Of a stretch of DNA of 33,565 bases, positions 32,425 through 33,565 are shown in pieces. The DNA is from Streptomyces aureus. GTDB taxonomy: Bacteria > Actinomycetota > Actinomycetes > Streptomycetales > Streptomycetaceae. The stretch covers positions 1 to 33,565 of the forward strand of contig NZ_LIPQ01000254.1 in the NCBI RefSeq assembly GCF_001418135.1. The letters are read 5' to 3'. Each line of letters starts with the position of its first letter. Position 1 is the stretch's first letter. The notes under the pieces were generated by a model. It did no database searches, had not been told where the DNA came from, and saw only the letters and a list, made by a program, of their open reading frames with translations. Both the position numbers and the translations under genes were made by a program.

Positions 32425-33565
32425 ATGCCGAAGGCGAAGGCGACGGACCGTCCGGCACCCGCGGCCGCCGCCGACGAAACGGGCTCGGCACAGCGCATCA
32501 CCCGTCCGGCACCGGCTGCCGCCTCCGACGTAACGGACTCGGCGCAGCCCATCACCCGTCCGGCACCGGCTGCCGCCCACGGCGAGACGGGCGCGCCCGG
32601 GAGCGTCACCTGTCCTGCACCGGCCGCCGCCTCCGACGAAACGGACTCGACCCGGCGCGTCACGGCCTCGCTCCGGTCCCTCCTCGTCCGCCGCAAACGC
32701 GTCCTGGCGAAGCTGGCGGCCTGGTCGGCCGCCGAATCCGCGCAGACGTTCCTCGGCGGCTACTGCGTGGCCCGCTCCCTCGACGACGGATTCCTGAGGG
32801 CCGCACCCTCGACCGGGCTCCTCTGGCTGGCGGGGGCCGCCGTGGCCATCCTGCTCGGCGCTCCCGTCGTCCGGGGCGTCTTCGCCCAGCTCCCCCACCT
32901 CACGGAACCACTGCGCGACCAGCTCGTACGGGGGTCGGTGGTACGCGCCCTGCGCACCGCCACGACCGCGGGCCGGGGCGGGGGCGTGGACGCCACAGCG
33001 GTGTCCCGGCTGACGAGTCAGCCCGAGATCGCCCGGGACAGCTTCGCCGGACTGGTGCTCGCCACCCGCTCCTTCGTCTTCGTCGCCGCGGGGGCCCTCG
33101 TCGGCATGCTGTCGCTCGCGCCGCAGTTCCTCCTCGTCGTACTTCCGCCCCTGGTCCTGGGCCTCGCTCTGTTCACGGCCTCCCTGCGGCCCATGGCGCG
33201 GGTCCAGCACCGGTACCTCGACGCGGATGAGGCCGTCGGCCGGCGCGCCGAGATCACCCGCACCGCACTGCGGGACATCGTGGCCTGCGGGGCCCAGGAG
33301 ACGACCGCCGCGCAGAACCGCCGGGCCGTCGACGCGGCGGCCGCCGCCCAGCGCGCCCTGGCCCGCTGGGCGTCCGTCCGCACGTTCTCGGTGGCGACGG
33401 CCGGACAGCTGCCGGTCCTCCTGCTGCTCGTCACGACGCCGTGGCTTCTCCGCCAGGGCGTCACGGCCGGGTCCGTGGTGGGTGCGCTTACCTACGTCCT
33501 CCAGTCGCTGCTCCCCGCGCTGCACACACTGATGACCGTCCTGGGCGCGGCGGTCGTCTCCTGGG
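32425..33565 (+). CDS. ramB: ABC exporter RamB, N-terminal part (runs off the window)
   Basis: The frame opens at ATG 32425, with GAAGGAA about 6 bases upstream, and stays open to the window edge (380 codons). Residues 9-80 are an array of four 18-residue repeats (listed separately) that is hydrophilic and Pro/Ala-rich. The ABC exporter membrane domain begins near residue 90 with LLVRRKRVLAKLAAWSAAES, followed by several hydrophobic helices (for example GLLWLAGAAVAILLGAPVV and LLVVLPPLVLGLALFTA). The nucleotide-binding domain should lie beyond the edge. Operon order ramC-ramS-ramA-ramB makes the assignment firm. A small hairpin (32388-32411, GCCCGC/GCGGGC) lies between ramA and ramB. Confidence 0.88.
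   Translation, partial: MPKAKATDRPAPAAAADETGSAQRITRPAPAAASDVTDSAQPITRPAPAAAHGETGAPGSVTCPAPAAASDETDSTRRVTASLRSLLVRRKRVLAKLAAWSAAESAQTFLGGYCVARSLDDGFLRAAPSTGLLWLAGAAVAILLGAPVVRGVFAQLPHLTEPLRDQLVRGSVVRALRTATTAGRGGGVDATAVSRLTSQPEIARDSFAGLVLATRSFVFVAAGALVGMLSLAPQFLLVVLPPLVLGLALFTASLRPMARVQHRYLDADEAVGRRAEITRTALRDIVACGAQETTAAQNRRAVDAAAAAQRALARWASVRTFSVATAGQLPVLLLLVTTPWLLRQGVTAGSVVGALTYVLQSLLPALHTLMTVLGAAVVSW
32449..32664 (+). repeat. Four tandem 54-bp repeats in the 5' end of ramB
   Basis: Four units of exactly 18 codons start at 32449, 32503, 32557 and 32611. Each reads as a variant of RPAPAAASDETDSAQRIT. Units 1 and 2 and the start of unit 3 are nearly identical at DNA level (ATCACCCGTCCGGCACCGGC recurs); unit 4 is more diverged. 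This suggests slippage or unequal crossover in a disordered cytoplasmic N-terminus. Confidence 0.85.

Noticed and set aside
1..33565. tRNA, rRNA or complete insertion sequences
   Set aside because: I found no cloverleaf-type sequence, rRNA signature or transposase motif on either strand by eye; short or diverged ones could be missed.

Overview
This is high-GC actinobacterial DNA, almost certainly Streptomyces. The third codon positions are G/C-biased, GTG starts are frequent, and the right end carries a ramC-ramS-ramA-ramB (SapB morphogen) operon whose precursor peptide is nearly identical to my memory of S. coelicolor RamS. All assignments come from reading motifs by eye; nothing was searched.

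Left part (1-5.7 kb) looks like an accessory region. It holds the tail of a Ser-rich protein, an orphan 88-residue protein with a RelE/ParE-like look flanked by a repeated sequence, and a 16-bp perfect hairpin. Next comes a two-gene unit made of a small helical protein with a Gly-rich tail and an 839-residue P-loop NTPase ending in about 12.5 copies of a 32-residue Sel1/TPR-like repeat. This pair is the best candidate in the window for an uncharacterised system. A decayed ku gene follows.

Middle part (5.8-15.4 kb) holds a TipA-like MerR regulator with a recognisable 19-bp-spacer promoter and a strong terminator. It also holds a PQQ-propeller lipoprotein, an SDR oxidoreductase, a degenerate VOC gene, a CsbD stress protein, a PhzF-like isomerase and the two-subunit proton-translocating transhydrogenase pntA-pntB. 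Several spacers of 300-500 bp hold only gene remnants or nothing I can recognise.

The envelope-signalling block (15.8-21 kb) holds a membrane-anchored endonuclease/exonuclease/phosphatase-family protein, a CseB-like response regulator and its histidine kinase. A low-molecular-weight D,D-carboxypeptidase with SxxK/SGN/KTG motifs follows. Between kinase and carboxypeptidase lie a fragment of a second kinase tail and a fragment resembling a PLP-dependent decarboxylase, which suggests loss of a paralogous two-component gene.

Then come a divergent MFS exporter/ArsR-type regulator pair around a perfect 11-bp inverted repeat, a TspO-type membrane protein, a Ser/Thr kinase with one C-terminal membrane segment, and a second SDR.

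The right end (27.5 kb to the edge) is the SapB-type class III lanthipeptide operon. RamC modifies the RamS precursor, and RamA and RamB (the latter cut by the window edge) form the export ABC transporter. A 15-bp hairpin between ramS and ramA probably gives differential expression. RamB carries an unusual N-terminal array of four 18-residue repeats.
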